NCBI GenBank assembly: GCA_000320605.2
Contig: KB445797.1
Span: 1,174,024-1,238,023 of the forward strand
Origin: Gelatoporia subvermispora B
Taxonomy: Eukaryota > Basidiomycota > Agaricomycetes > Polyporales > Gelatoporiaceae
Reading direction: 5' to 3'
Length of the DNA stretch: 64,000 bases
Shown here: one piece after another, positions 8,940 through 24,500 of the stretch
How the letters are laid out: each line of letters opens with the position of its first letter
Position numbering within the stretch: position 1 is the first letter of the stretch
Notes under the pieces: generated by a model
The model's input: the letters and a program-made list of their open reading frames with translations, nothing else
Database searches by the model: none
What the model was told of the DNA's origin: nothing
Translations under genes and position numbers: made by a program

Positions 8940-11900
8940 ATGCGCGACGCCGTGCTCGACATGGCGGCGACGCCCACAACCGCGACAACACCAGATGCAT
9001 CGAGCTGCCACCTTCCGCCAACACCTCAATCTACCAGCACACTCAACGTTTCCGCCGACCAGACAACCCAGGCAACACCACAGACACCACCAAATGCCAC
9101 TCCACAACCATCACTACGGCTCCTCTTCTCCCTAGTCCCCCGCCGTGACATGTACCTCCTCGTCTTTCCGGCGATCCTCACCTCGATGTTCGCGGGCGGG
9201 ATCGCACCATTCATGACATACGTAATCGGTCAAGCATTCGACGCGTTCGCAGACTTCCCGGTCACACCAAACCCCCCGGAGGCAGCAAAGCAACAACTTC
9301 TGCACAGCGTAGGCATCACTGCTATCGAGCTGCTGGCGCTCGCGGTCGGCGCTCTGGCCCTCAGCAGTGTCACATCGAGCCTCTGGATCTGGGCGGGCGA
9401 ACGCAACCTCATGTCTGTCCGCAAGCGTGTATACGCTGCCGTGACGCGCAAGGACATGGTGTGGTTCGACACCAAGATGGGCGCAGACGAGTCTGTCCAG
9501 ACAGAAGGCGACGGCCCGGTAGGCGCTGGTGGGTTGATGGCCAAGTTCGCCAGGTGAGTAGATATTTGATCCCGAGGCAGTCGACACACTGACAATGCAT
9601 TGTGTAGGGAGACAGACGATGTTCGTATGGGATCGTCTCTGGCAGCTGGATATGTCATTCAGTATACAACAACCACACTCACCTGTCTCATCCTCGCCTT
9701 CACGCGCTCTTGGTCGCTGACCTTCGTCATCCTTTCTGCCGTCCCCGCGCTTATGCTCATCCAAGGCTTCTCGCAAGCTGCAGTGACACCCGCACTCGCT
9801 GCTGAGCGCGCACAGACCGCTACCGCCGCGTCACGCGCAGACCGCGCCCTCGCAGCGATCGCGACCGTCAAGGCACATAATGCGCAGGAGTTCGAGCAGA
9901 AGCAGCTACAGAGCGTGCTCGCACGCGTGCAGGCCGCTGCACAGCGTTGCACCACAATTTGGGGCGTAACGAGCAGCCTCGCACAGTTCGTCATGATGGC
10001 GATGTTCGTGCAGGGCTTCTGGTTCGGCTCCAGGCTCGTCCGCGAGGGCAAGAACAGCGCAGGCGATGTCATGGCCGTGTTCTGGGCGTGCCTCATCGCG
10101 ACAAGCAACCTGCAGATGTGCGTGCCGCAGCTCATTGTACTCAACAAGGGCAAGTGCTCCATGGCTGCATTGCTCGCTCTTGCCGAGTCAGATGCCGACG
10201 CGCCTGCGCCTGCGCTCCCCGGTACACCGTCGTCTGCTTCGTTTAGCCATCCCAAACTGGCTCGCAGGGCGACCCACCTGAAGAAGATCGTGCCTCGAAA
10301 GTGCCATGGCGAGTTCACTCTCCAGGACGTTTCGTTCGCCTACCCGTCCCGGCCAACCGTTCCTGTCTTGAGCCACATCAGCCTCTACCTTCCTTCGCAC
10401 GAGACTTCATTCATCGTCGGTGGGTCAGGCTCTGGCAAGTCCACCATTGCAGCGCTGCTCCTTCGCATGTACAACGCGACCTCTGGCGATATCCTACTCG
10501 ACGATCAGGACGTTGCGTATCTCGACGAGCCGTGGTGTCGTGCGCACGTTGGCGCAGTCAGCCAAGGATGCGTTCTCTTTGACGGAAGTGTGCACGACAA
10601 CGTTGCCATGGGCGTGGCAGCTCCAGGGTCTGGACGCAAGCCACAGGACGTCACCAGGAAGGAAGTCGAGGCCGTTTGCCGAGCAGCTCTCATGCATGAG
10701 TTCGTCTCTGACCTACCTAATGGCTACGACACCCAGCTCGGAAATGGTGGCGCCAACCTATCCGGTGGACAGAAGCAGCGGCTGGCCATTGCACGGGCCT
10801 TGCTGCGCAACCCGACGGTCCTTATTCTTGGTGAGTGAGCCACAAATGTGCACCGAGCAATATTACTGACCCCAGAGCAGACGAAGCGACCTCCGCGCTG
10901 GACGCAACTTCTCGTATTCTCGTCTTCGAGGCGATCAAGCGCTGGCGGCAGAACATGAGCACGATCGTGATCACTCACGATCTCTCGCAGGTCGGCCCTG
11001 AGGATTTCGTTCACGTCTTGCGTGAGGGCGCCCTGGTTGAGCAAGGCTTCCGCAACGTGCTCGAATCTTTCCCCGAGAGCGTCTTCCGGCAGATGGTCGA
11101 CAGCCAGCACGCTACCGGTGGTTTCCCGACCAAGAGCGATGACGAGCCCGCGCCCGCTCCTGTCGAGATCTTGGAGAGGCAGGAAGAAGAAAGGGAAGAA
11201 GAAATACAACTCACCACCAACACCAAGAACCTCAGACATCAGAGCGTCTTGCCTGCCTACCGTCCTCTAACCATGGGGAACTGGATGTTCGATGCCGTCG
11301 CCGAGCTCACCAAGCCCACAGCAGCTCTCCCACCGACCGTACAACCTCCTCGCGAGTCTCGGGTTCTCAGCCGCTATATCCCGATGGACGACCTCGAGTC
11401 GCAGCGCACGAAGGCCGAGCGTCGGAAGACCCTCCACATTGACATCCCTTCTCTTGCATCCCCCGCTGCGACACACAAAACGCTCAGCCACCGCTACAGC
11501 CTGCAGTTCACCCCTGTATCTCCTAGTTTCACCTTTGACCGCTCTCCGACCATGATTGTCGACGACGATGACTTTGACCAAGAAAAACTGGCCATCGAGC
11601 GTAGCGCTGCTCAGGTTATGCAACAGCGTACGAAACGCGCACGGACGCGATGGGATGAGAAGAGCCTAGCAGCGCTGTCTTCAATTAAGCTCGACTTGCC
11701 CGAAGAGGCCAATACAGCCGCAGCTGCGCCCGCTGCACCTCAGCAGTCCTTCAAATCTCTCCTCCGCGACATCTACCCCACTATCCCGCACAAACCACTC
11801 GTCGTCGTCGGTATCCTCGTGTGCTTTGCCAGTGGCTCCGTGACACCCATCTTCTCCTATCTCCTTTCGCGTCTCATGTTCGAAGTCTCCATCGGTGCCC

Positions 11901-13614
11901 AGGATGTCTCCATCATCAACCTCTACGGCGGGATCGTCCTTGGTATCGCGGCTGCCGACGGCCTGCTCATCGGCCTCAAGTACTATGTGATGGAGACTGC
12001 GGGAATAAGCTGGGTAACGCGTATCCGCGACACCTGCTTCCGCCGTGTACTCGCGCAGGACAAGAAGTGGTTCGATGAGCCCGAGCACTCTGCTGCCCGC
12101 CTCGTCCAGGTCCTCATCAAGGACGGCGACGATGCGCGCTCGCTCATTGCGACGGTGCTCTGCCAGGCAGCGGTTGTTACATCGATGCTCGGCATCGGCC
12201 TCATCTGGGCTCTTGTACGCGGGTGGCAGCTGACGCTCGTCGGTTTCGCGATCGCGCCAGTGTTTGCTCTTACGATGGCTGTGCAAACGAACCTGGTGGC
12301 CAAGTGCGAGCTCCGGAACAAGCGCGCGCGCGAGGAGGTCGCGAAGAGCTACTACGACGTAAGTAACCTCCCTCTGATGGTGTATATCGTTACTTACAGT
12401 ATAACAGGCGGTTTCGAATGTTCGCGCTATCCGCGCAATGGGCTTTGAGGACACCTTCCAGGAGAAGTTTGACAACTTTGTCGATTCCGCACTTCGCATG
12501 GGTGTCCGCGGGGCATTCATTGAAGGCTGCACTTACGGTGTCGCCAGCGCCTTGATCTACTTGGCTGAGGCCCTTCTTTTCTACGTCGGCGCGGTGCTCA
12601 TTGCGCGGGGCACGTATTCGTACCTGCAAATGGTCCAGGTCCTCAACCTCGTCGTGTTCTCCGTCTCCATCGGTTCGCAGCTCATGGCTTTCAGTGCGTT
12701 TATCTCCCTTGAGACTTGCTCTTGACCGATCCTGACGTTATCCTGCAGCTCAACGCATCGCAAAGTCCATCCAGGCCACGCGTGACTTCAACGAGCTCCT
12801 CAAGCTCTCCGAGACCGACACCGATGAGCAGCGCGGCGTGCTGCACCCCCCCATCTACGGCCCCGTCGCCTTCGAGGACGTCTCCTTCGCCTACCCCGCG
12901 CGCCCCGACGTCCCCGTGCTGCGCGACCTCTCGCTCACGCTCAACGCCGGCGAGTGCGTCGCGCTCGTCGGCGCGTCCGGCTCGGGGAAGAGCACCGTCG
13001 CCGCGCTGCTGCAGCGGCTGTACGAGCCCGCGGCGGGGCGCATCACGGTCGGCCCGCGCGGGTACGCAACGGAGCTGCGCGCGACGGACGTGCACCACCT
13101 CCGCGCGGGGCTCGCGGTCGTCTCGCAGCAGCCGCACCTCTTCGACGCGAGCGTCTCCGCGAACATCGCGTACGGCGCGCAGCTCGCGTCCGACGCGGTC
13201 CGCACGGCTGCGCAGCAGGCGTACATCGCGGACTTTGTCGAGTCCCTCCCGCAGGGGTACGACACGAACCTCGGCGAGAACGCCGCGCTTGTGTCTGGCG
13301 GCCAGGCCCAGCGCCTGCAGCTCGCGCGGGCGCTCGCTCGGGCGCCCCAGGCTGGCGTACTTATCTTCGACGAGGCGACAAGCGCGCTTGATGGCGCAAG
13401 CCAGGGTGCGGTGCTCGGCGCGCTCCGGGAGATTATGAAAGGTCGGACGGCGCTCGTTGTGACGCACAAGCTCGCTGCTATGCAGATGTGCGACCGCGTC
13501 GTCGTGATGCAAGACGGACGGATCGCCGAGGAGGGCACGTATGACGAGCTCATTGCCAAGCGCGGCGTCTTCGCGCAACTGGCAAGTGGTGGCGAGTGGA
13601 TAGGCGATGATTGA
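8940..13614 (+). CDS. STE6: Full-length ABC exporter, Ste6/a-factor exporter-like (MDR/ABCB)
   Basis: Exons 8940-9553, 9608-10830, 10881-12358, 12408-12693 and 12749-13614 join in phase to 1488 residues. The order is TMD1-NBD1-TMD2-NBD2, as in ABCB full transporters. NBD1 has Walker A GGSGSGKST (about residue 475), signature LSGGQ (about 588) and LILDEATSALD, the last restored only across the intron at 10831-10880. NBD2 has GASGSGKST (about 1274), VSGGQAQR and VLIFDEATSALD. Both Q-loops and switch His residues are present, so both sites look competent. About 58 Ser/Thr/Pro-rich residues precede TMD1, and a long polar linker joins the halves. The family exports farnesylated peptide pheromone or drugs at the plasma membrane. 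The Ste6 assignment rests on overall resemblance and is less certain than the ABCB call. Confidence 0.85.
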
Positions 13615-13976
13615 GATACTTTGGTTTTTTCGTTCTGAATGACCAGGCGTCGTTCTGGCTGTCTTATTTTTAATCCATTATTCCCTTTCGTGTTTTCTGT
13701 GTTTCCTTTGGCGGTTCTTACGGCAGACTAAGTGAATCCTTCGATATTCGACTACCCATCATTGACCCGTGTATGCATAGCCACAACCTACCATGTAGTA
13801 CCATCACACAGTAGCACAACATTGACACATTGTATGAGGTTGCAATTACTATGATTAGATGAATCCACTGCTATTACAATAGTTCTCGGGTGCTCTGCGG
13901 GACAGGTTCTCTACCTTCACAACTGGTATACTCGATGATCGGAGACAGGACTCGCTTTGACGAGATGTAAATACAC
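13615..13976. other. Tail-to-tail intergenic region
   Basis: This lies between the 3' ends of the ABC transporter and the mannitol dehydrogenase. It contains T-rich stretches after the transporter stop, consistent with 3' untranslated sequence, and nothing else I can support. Confidence 0.5.
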
Positions 13977-15105
<1,129 letters not shown>

Positions 15106-15594
15106 GATGGGTACGATGGGGAGGGAATGGGGCAGAAGCTAGAACGAAGGTCAACTTTACGTGCATGGCTTTTATGTCGCGGAGTGAGGCTCATATCGAA
15201 GGATTCTGACAGGCGATAACTTTGCGACAACGATCTGCTCCTCCAATGACGACACGCTGCGACAACGCGTGACGTCATTATTCCCAATCTAGTAATGCAA
15301 TTTCCATTCTTGGCACAGTATCTAAGGCATCCGTTTCATCCAAGTCGCAGAATTCTGCGTCGAAGCGCGGAGAAATCATCAACAAGTCTCTATACACTCG
15401 TACAAAAACAATGCAGGTATCGTAGCAAGAATAAAGGTATCGTCAGTACAGCACCGGCGCACTAATCGAAACAACAGCAGTACGTTTCATAGACAAGATC
15501 GTAACGAAATTCCAGCAATATAGTCCATTTAAGCACATTAGATCATTACTTCATAAACATCACAGTCCGCGCATGTCGAAATCCTTGTCCCATA
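15106..15594 (-). promoter_or_regulatory. Promoter region of mannitol dehydrogenase
   Basis: This 489-base gap lies between the mtdH start and the 3' end of the giant gene, so it should hold the mtdH promoter. It has no supported ORF. Confidence 0.5.
15270..15277. promoter_or_regulatory. Perfect CRE palindrome (TGACGTCA)
   Basis: TGACGTCA is the full ATF/CREB-type bZIP site. It lies about 165 bases upstream of the mtdH start codon. In fungi such sites bind Atf1/Sko1-like stress factors; binding here is inference. Confidence 0.45.
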
Positions 15595-18500
15595 TCAACG
15601 GTGAATAGATCCACGGGGCGAGCGAGGTCCAAACAGGCCCGGGCTGGGCTGCTCGGGTACCAAGAGCGTCGGCGTGATACCACCCTCGGGTGGCGAAGGT
15701 GCATGTTGCGGGTCGACTATTTATTCAGTTTATCAGATTGTCTCTCAGGTATAAGTAGTAGTGCCACTCACTCTGCCAGGTTGCCCACGATGCGACGGGT
15801 GGCCGCGGCTGAGGTGGAGGAGGGGCTGGTGCTGGAGCCGGAGGCATTTCAGGCGCCGCTGACTGGCTACGGCGCCCTCTGCCTCTCATGCGGGGTACGG
15901 TACGCCAGCCAGGCCGTGCGGGAGCTGGCGGCTCCTCGGGGGGCGGTGCAGGTGCCTCCGGGGCAGCAGCCTCCGGGGCCGTTGCGCAAGGGCCGGTCGA
16001 CGGCCGCCTGTATGAACCTAAGTTCCTCTCAAGAATATGGTGATACCAAGGGCACATACCAGTCTGGGTCAAATTCGCCTCCGGGGCCGTACTTGGCCTT
16101 CATGCACATAAGACACCCGAGTTGGCTGTCAAGATAAGGTCAGTTAGTGGCCAGATGCCTCAAGACGATACTCACTACTCGAGGTTGCGCTTTTCTTCGC
16201 GTAGTTTACCGACTTCATTGAGGAGCATACGAACTTCGCTAGCCAGTGATCGGCTAAACTCGTCGAGGTACTGCAAAAACATGAACATTGAACAGCGACA
16301 TCAAATACTGAAAGGAGCTTACACCGCGGACATTGAATGGTACTTGTTCGTTCGCCGTTGCCTTCACTTGTGCCACCGTATCGTCATGGTACTTCTTGCA
16401 CTCCTCGGCCCAAGCTGCCATGTACACAGGTCAAGCTCAGGTCGATGACAGCACCGAGTTTAACTGAAGGACTTACCATCACGCATTGCCTTGATAGTAT
16501 CCAGCTGCTCTATTTTCATCCGTTGCAGCTCATCGAGGATATGTTGGTTAGCTGTAAATTAATCAGTTCCTGTAAGCCGCTGGGTCATAAGTGAACATAC
16601 TCGGCAGTTCAGCATTGGCTGCTCGCTCCTGCTCCATCCGGTCCCGCTCCTGCGCTCGCTCGTCCAGAATTTGCTGCACCATCTGTCGCAGCTCCGAGTT
16701 CCTTGCATTGTCCTCCTCGCGCCACTGCTGCTTCGCAGACCACCTCTCTTCCATGACCTCACGCTTGTTTGCCAGCTCATCCCGCTGCTCCGACACAATG
16801 CTCGTAATACCACTCAACTGCTCGCGCACGGCCTCGTCGCGTTCGATCAGTTCCGCACGATCGCGTTCCCGACGCTCGCTCTCCTCCGTGGCACGCATCG
16901 ACCGCTCGTTCTCCAGCTCACCACGCACACGCGAGAGCTCCTCCTCGAGTGCGGCGACCCGGCTGAGGTGCTCCTCATTCTGCCGCGCACGCTCCGCTGC
17001 GGCCTCTTCAGCAACCCGACGCGCCTCTTCGCGCTCGGCCTCGATTTGGCGCATCATCTCTTGCCGCTCGAGCGCGACGATCTCCGCGATTTCGCGAGAG
17101 TGCTGCGACTGAGCATCCTGCGCGACAGTGCGCATGCCCTCAATAATGGATGCGGTGTCCATGTTTGGTCCAACGTCGGAAGGGGTTGCGGGTGCAGGTG
17201 CGGGTACGGGCAACGCTGCTTCGCTTGGAGGGACGAGGGCCTCGACGGGGGCCCCAACGTCTAACATCTCAGGCTCAGTTGGTACTTCCGCGTGCGTCAC
17301 ATCCGGGATGGGTTCCTCAGGCGGTACCGGCGGGGGCGGTGGGCAGATCTCCGCAAGGCGTTGCTCGAATTCCCTCCAGGCGATTTCGCGGCGCTCGTTC
17401 GCCTCCTGGTCGCGGCGGCGTTCGTTCTCGAGGAAGATCCGCTCGCGCTCGTCTTCGTGCTCGCGGAAGTCTTGGTCGCGCCGCTCCTCCGCGCCCTCTA
17501 GAGTGTCGAGCGTGTTGGCGAGCTGCCGCTCCATCTCTCCAAAACGTTCGTGCCGCTCGCGTTCTGCATCTGCGAACCCAAGGTCGCCCGGCCCCGAGAG
17601 GCGTGCAGCGGGCACGACTTCGCGCGGCACGCCACGCGGTACGGCTGGGCGTCCATAGGGCTCTGGGACGGGGAGTGCTTCGGAACGCGGAGGAACGGGG
17701 ACTTCGTCTTCGACATAGTCTCTTCGAGGAACGCCGGGCACTTCAGCCTGGGCGTAGTCTCTCGGGATAGCACCAGGCACCTCAGCTTCGGTAAGATCTC
17801 TTGGAACGGCACCGGGCACCTCAGCTTCGGCGTAGTCCCTCGAACGAGGCGGCAAACCCTCCGTCGGCGGGTAGCTGGGAGCACCTGGCAGTGTCGGCTG
17901 ACGTGAGACGGTAGGGATCGTACCAGGCGGGTATGCTGCAGGAGCCTCCGCCGGAGCATGAACCTGAATAGCGTGCTCCGGCTCCAGTGGCGCGTGCACT
18001 TCGGTCGGAGGGTACGTCGGGGCGTGTGACTCGGCGTATTCCTCCCCTGGGTGCGACGGCACCTCGTACTCAGCTTCAGGAATGCTGCGACGCGTCGGGA
18101 CCCGCGAGACTGATGGCTCGTTACTAATAAGTTCTGATAAGCTTAGCATCTGGTGAGATATCACTCACCACTAGCCCCAGGGGTATGTCTGTCGGCAGCA
18201 TACGCTCGATGCATATCCGAAACTATGTGACATTGTCAAGTTATGAATGCAATTATTTTTTCAAGCAATCTCACCGCCGCTACGAGTCCTAGAGATCGGT
18301 ACAGGTTCACCATGTTCGCCGACTAATTGAATACAGTGAGTAACGCGGCGCTAAGTAGAATTGACGCTGCTCACCATCCTCTTCCGGGTACGATGGGCGG
18401 ATCGTGACTGTGGCGTCCTCAATAATCTTCTCTATAAGGATGCAACATACTGCAACTCACCTTGGCTGGGCCGCCTAGTCAGCCTCGAGCGAGTGGGACT

Positions 18501-21500
18501 GGGGCTCCGGACATGTATGATGGTAGGTTGGCGTTCTGGGGAACCTATTCCCGGGGAGCGATCCCGACGGATCACAATTGGACTCCTAGTAGAAATACGC
18601 GAAGGTGAGCGGACAGGCAGTGCCTCCACGAGAGGTGGGGAATATCGGTGAACAGGTGATCCTGGGTGATCGGTGTGAATTCGGACGACCTCTGGAGAAC
18701 CCACGCGAGACGGCCGGTCACCTGTGCGCACGCGAACAGGAATATGTTCAGGAGGGAGACTACGATCATCTGTACGAGAGCGATAGGATGGTCGGCCTTC
18801 AATTCCAGGTGAGCGTGAGCCCCGCGGTCCATAGGGCTCTTCGGGATACACAGTAGGTGATATGGATCGACGTGATCGGGGAGGTCTGTGTATTACATGA
18901 TGGGCTTCAGGACTAGGAGATCGTCGTGAGCGCGTCGATCTCCGCGGACGATGGGGATCTTCTTCAGGGCTGATAGATCGTCCCGAGCCTGGGCGACCGC
19001 CACGAGGATCTCGATGAGATCCCGGAGGTGACCGCGGCATGCTATGTAGCTGTGAAGGTTCCTCGCGATCGTCGTGGCTTGGGCTGCGCCTTCCTGAACG
19101 TGGGGGTCTGCGATGGGGTTCCTCGCGATCGCTGTAGCTTGGACTGCGTCTTCCTGAACGTGGGGGTCTGCGTGACGGATCATAGTCTCGCGGTGATGGA
19201 GATCTAGCATGTACAAGCGTCTCACTCCGTGAAGGTCGAGGGCTGCCTTCCAAACGAATGATGTGTGGCCTATCGTCGCTTGGCGAACGCCTGAACGTCC
19301 CGCTTCGATGAGTCCCGGGAGGGGAACGGTGTATTATGATTGGAGGGGAGTGCGACCTGGAATCCCCCGTGCGGATGATGATTGGTGAGGGTGAACGCGA
19401 ACGCCCGCGCTCCTGTGCATAGGGCGGGACAGTTGGAGGAACAGCCACCATAGGTGGAAGTGGCTGCTGCCCGGGCTGTACAACGATGGGCACATGCTGA
19501 ATCGGCGGAGACTCTGTTCGATGTGTACGAGACACAGGCGCTACATATGGTTCGCGAGGCTCTTCTCGCTCAGAGCGTGAAGAAGGCCGGCGTGAAGGCG
19601 TGCGTCGGCTTGGGCGAGATCGGGAGCGCGAAGACGAACGTGAGCTTCGACCGCCAATGACAATTGTTGTTGGTTGCTGTTGCTCGGGACCATAACCTGG
19701 GGGACCTGGAGGTGTGATGCCGGGTTCTGGCATCGGCATCCCGGGCTGGTATCCATATGGCATCTGCTGTTGGGGAGGTAGAACAGTTATTGGGAATGGG
19801 GCTCCAGGTGCGGCGGGCTGCTCAAACCCAGGCGGCTGTGATGGCTGCGTGATAATCACGGGCTGCTGGGCGGGTTGTAGGTCCGGATGTCTTGGAGTCC
19901 CTGGAGCTGGTCCTGAGGGTGCCAACGGGGCTGCGGCAGAAGGAACCTCCTCACGTGCCACATCCGGTGGTGGCGATCTCCGAGGAGAGCGACGAGGAGA
20001 ATGGTCTCTCGGTTGATCAGCATAGTCATCCGATGGATGTCGTGGCGGAAGACCTTCAGATGGTCCAGATGCAGGTAGTGGAACCATAGTAGCCGCTTCG
20101 CCGGGAGGTTGAACCACTACTTGGGGCACTGGCATAGGGAGCTGGCCACCAGGGGGTGGTATCACCATAATCCTGTCTCTATCTTGGTCCTCCGGGTATC
20201 TTCCGTCACTCGACGACGACCCGCTATCACTCGGAGTCAACGAAGGCGGGATCACTTGTGTATCATCCCGCATTAGGAATGGTTGTTGTACGGGCATTGG
20301 CCCAAACTGCCCTGGACCCGGAATCCCTGCGCCAGGCATCACAGGCGGTATCACGGGCGGACCCCCGCGAAGATCTGGCTCAGGGAAAGGGTGGGGTATA
20401 ACAGGTGGACTGAAAGGTATACGACCTCCCGGTATGACAGGCGTGAAAGGTGGACTGGGAGTTCCGCGTTCGGGCCATGGGCTTTGTCTAATTGGGATCA
20501 TATGGGGAGCATCTTGGGGCACGAATCCCGGAGGCAGGCCTGATCCTGGAGCGGCTATTCCTGGTGGTGGAATCACTGGAGGTTGGGCACCAGGGGCAAG
20601 CATCACTGGTGGGCCTCCTCCTGAAATCAAATCGTGAGGAATATGTTCTCTGGACCACAATAGGTTCAAACCCACCCTCTCGTCTTCCCAGCTCATTCAA
20701 AATCTCGTCTCTCAGCTGGTCAATTCGGGCAGAAACTCCACGAATCTCAGCATGCCGATCATGTACGTCTCGTTCCAACCATTCATTGAGCGACCGGAGG
20801 TATCTCGTTGTTTCTCGCTGCTGATCAAATGATGCAAGTTGCGCGTCGCGATTCGCCTAGTGAAGAATCTCAACATTATTTCTTACTTGGTCAAAACAAA
20901 TGCCTACCCTGAGTAATTGCAGGATATCATCCCATGCAGCGGGTAGTTGCAAGATTGTCTACAGACTCGTCATTAAAGATGCCGATATCGAAGCAAAACG
21001 ACATACCGGAGCAGGTGGCACGAAAGTGCCCGGGGGAGGCGCCGGCGGAGGTCCCTGCGGGATCACAGGCGGTGGCGGTATAAATCCTTCTTGAGATGGT
21101 GCCACCGGCTCATCTGCGAGGCGTCCTGGTGCTGTCGTGGGTCGAGATCTAAAGAATCCGTCAGGATTCTCTGGGTCACGGCCCATTCGTCCTTCACGAA
21201 CGGCCCTGAGGAAACTCGGGGGTCGGCGGCCTGTGCCAGCGGTATCAGCTAAATAGTCATCTTCGGGACCAGATTGAGCAGATGCAGGAACTCCCCCTGG
21301 TCCGCCGGGGAACACACCAGGAGGTGGTGCGAAGTCTGCTTCATCACGCGGCCGTGAGGGAAATTGTCGAGGAGGGCCAGCTGGCGCAGGAGGGCGTATT
21401 ATTCGAATAGGACGAGGTGCTGGCGACGGACCCGGGCGGGGCACGAAATCGGTCTCGAGAATAGGACTTGCGCTACGGGGACGGGCAGCCCTAGCTCCAG

Positions 21501-24500
21501 GACGATACCTCAAAGGCGTAATTGCGGGCGGCTGCGCAGGAGGAGGCGCGGGAGGAGGGGGGCCTGTCGACATCAGCTCAGCAAGCTGCTCATCGAAAGA
21601 AGGACCAGCACGAATGGGCGTGGGCTGGAGAATCTGAGGCATAGGCATTTCAGCGCGACGCTCTCCCAGTCTCGCAAGCCTAGCTAGAAGCGAAGATGTA
21701 TCGGACTCTGAGGGGTACATCGACTCTGAGACGTCTTCCGGCGGCGGAGGCTCTCGGGGCTGTTGGGCTGCATCTAGCAGCCGCTGCACTGCGTCTTCAA
21801 TTCGTTGAAGTTTGTCGTTCAGGTCCCGTCGGCCTTGCAATTCGTTGAGCGTTTGATTCGTGGCATCCTGATTACGCAGCATTGCATCCATCATATCTCG
21901 AAGGGTGTCAACGGAGTCACGCAGGCCATTGAGATTGATTGGGACAACAGGCCGAACAGTTCCGCTACTAGCAGAAGAGGATGACCCCGAAGGTGACAAC
22001 GGGGGAGGCACTGGTAGAGGCGAGGGGGTGCGGTCCGACAGGCCGCGGCTCACAGATGACGCAGTCGGCGAAGATTCAGGAGAGGATGACGAGTCCGAAG
22101 GCCAGGACGGAGAGATTGCACGAGGTGGAGGCGGGGGCGGGGGATAAATCTCAGATTCCATGAGACTGAGGTCGTCAGAATGATGAGAAGACAAGAATGA
22201 CTCGCTATCGCTAAGAGTGTCAGGTGAATACAACCTAGAGGGAGGTGGTGACAGTGAGATTGCGCGTGGCACTGCCGGCACTTGGAGACGAATCGGTTCG
22301 ACGAGCTCACGGGGTCCTGCGGCAGTCGATCGTCGGGACGACATGATACTGCTATCACCCACGGACCTGTCCTTTTGCGGTACAGGAGGTGGAATATCAG
22401 GAACCTCGCGAGGACGTTGTCGAATGTCATCGGCCAGGTCATTGACTGCATCTAAGACTGATTGAAGGTTATCAGATATGTCACGAAGCTCTTCCCCTCT
22501 GACTCCGTTCATTTCATGCAAGTACTGCAACAGTCGATTGACGTCGTGCGTGATTATGTGACTCGGTGCATCGGATGGTATGGTGTCCAACTGCGACACG
22601 ATGGACGGGGCGTCCCCTCTAGGTGTACTGAGGCTCACGCTCATCGAGACAGACGGCGGCACAAGTGACGGAGCCGTGGGAGATGGGGAAGGCGGGAGCG
22701 GAATGGCCCGCGGAGAGACCTAAAACAAAGTCAACACTGCATTTAATCGATAGAGGCCTTTGCTCGTTACTCACTGATCTGTGCGAAGGTGCTCGGGGAG
22801 TGGCCATGGGGTCATACTCCGTAGACAGAAGAGACGGCTCTGTCGAGGGCTCCACCTCAATCGTTGGCACGTCCATTAGCGACCTAGGATAGAAAATAGA
22901 CGAGCTCATAGAGGCGCTCGACGCTGTCGAAACTGAGGACGGTGTGCGTGTGAGCGGCGCAACATCTCGTTCAGTTGGCTCGGGTGTCGGAGATGGCACG
23001 CTGGGTGGCAAAGAAACAGAAGACGGCGTAGGAGTCAGCGAAGATGAAGGTGACGAAGGTATAGTTATAGACGACGCTGTGCTAATCTCTGAGATAGGGG
23101 TCAGCAGAGTCATTCCCGGGGATGACATAGTTCCACTTGGTCTCAGGAATGAGGTCTCGAAGGAAGTATCCGGCCCATCCGGAAGGGCCAAAGATTGCAC
23201 CGAGGGTGAAGCCCGGAGTAGAGACGATTCATAGGACTCATCAGACTCGGCACCCCATAGAGACTCCGGTATCGCAGGACTGGAAGGGGTCAATGATGGC
23301 TCAATCGTAGACGGAACGGTCAGAGTCAACTGGCTGGAAGGCGTCGGCGTCACCGAGCTCTCTGTCGGGCTCGTCACAGTGGAAATTGAGAAGCTCATCT
23401 CAGGCGAGACATCACTGCTCGGCGGTATCGGAGACGGATCCGGGATGGACATCGACTCAGATAGGTCCTCGCTCGGCACGTACGGAGAGGGTGTCGGCGG
23501 AACAAGTGGAGAAGAAAACGTCTCTAACAGTTCCGTGGATGGCTCTGAGGGGCTGTAGGTCGACGAAGGTAGCGGTATGTCTTGCGGTGGGATCTCCTCT
23601 TCCTCCTCGTCGCCCGTCACCGAGGACGGGATTGTCGGTATCTCCGAAGGCGCTGCAATGCTTTCAACGTCTTCCTCGGGCTCGATACCACGCTCAATAG
23701 AGCGAGGCGTTTCTGGCGCCTGGGCACATCGACATTCCGCTGTGTCGTATTCGGTAGAGACCTCCGTTGAGCAAACCGTTGCTGTGACATATTCCGTCGA
23801 CGGTTCAGTGGGACAGACCTCCGCAGTCTCGTACTCCGTGGTGGGTTCGGTGGGGCACTTCTCCGCGGTCTCATACTCCGTTGAACACACCTCCGCTGTC
23901 TCGTAGTCTGAGAGAGACGGGATAGTTGGAAGTGACTCGAACGATGCGATCGAGGGGCTCTTCGCGGTTACGTATTCTGAACTTTGAGTGGATGTGACTG
24001 TGCGCGGGATGTCTGTACCGGAGCCTTCTGTGGAGCGGGTGTAGGAAGATGACGACGGAGTCGGCGTATACGACCGGCCTGAGCTAGTATAGCTGTCGAG
24101 TGTGCTGAGCCTGTCTGTACCAGAACGCGAGCGCGAGCGCGAGGTATATGAGCTGTAAGTCCTCGAGTCTTCTGTGTACGGCTGACTTGTAGAAGTGATG
24201 GTTGTTCGAGAATAGCTCTCCAATGTCCCCATATCTCCAGTGGTAGGGTGTGCGTCAGAAGTATCATACGATGTGGTCGGGAGAGCCTCTGTGAACGGTG
24301 CCGAAGAATAGAAACTTGACGTCTGCGTACGCGAGCCATTTGAAGCCGACGGGGCCGTGAAAAACGCGTCGTCTGATACAGAGACGGAAGATGATGCACG
24401 GCTGCGTGTCTTCTCGCTTCCTTTTCCGACACTCGGAGGCGGGGACATGTACACGTCTCGTCCCAACCTAGGTCCGCTCGACACCGTGACTGGCGCAGCG

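Noticed and set aside
9132..9776. 214-codon minus-strand frame
   Set aside because: Antisense to transporter exons 1-2 and spans their intron.
12700..13578. 292-codon open frame on the minus strand
   Set aside because: It is antisense to the high-GC NBD2 exon of the ABC transporter; the Arg/Glu/Leu-rich product is an artefact of codon bias.
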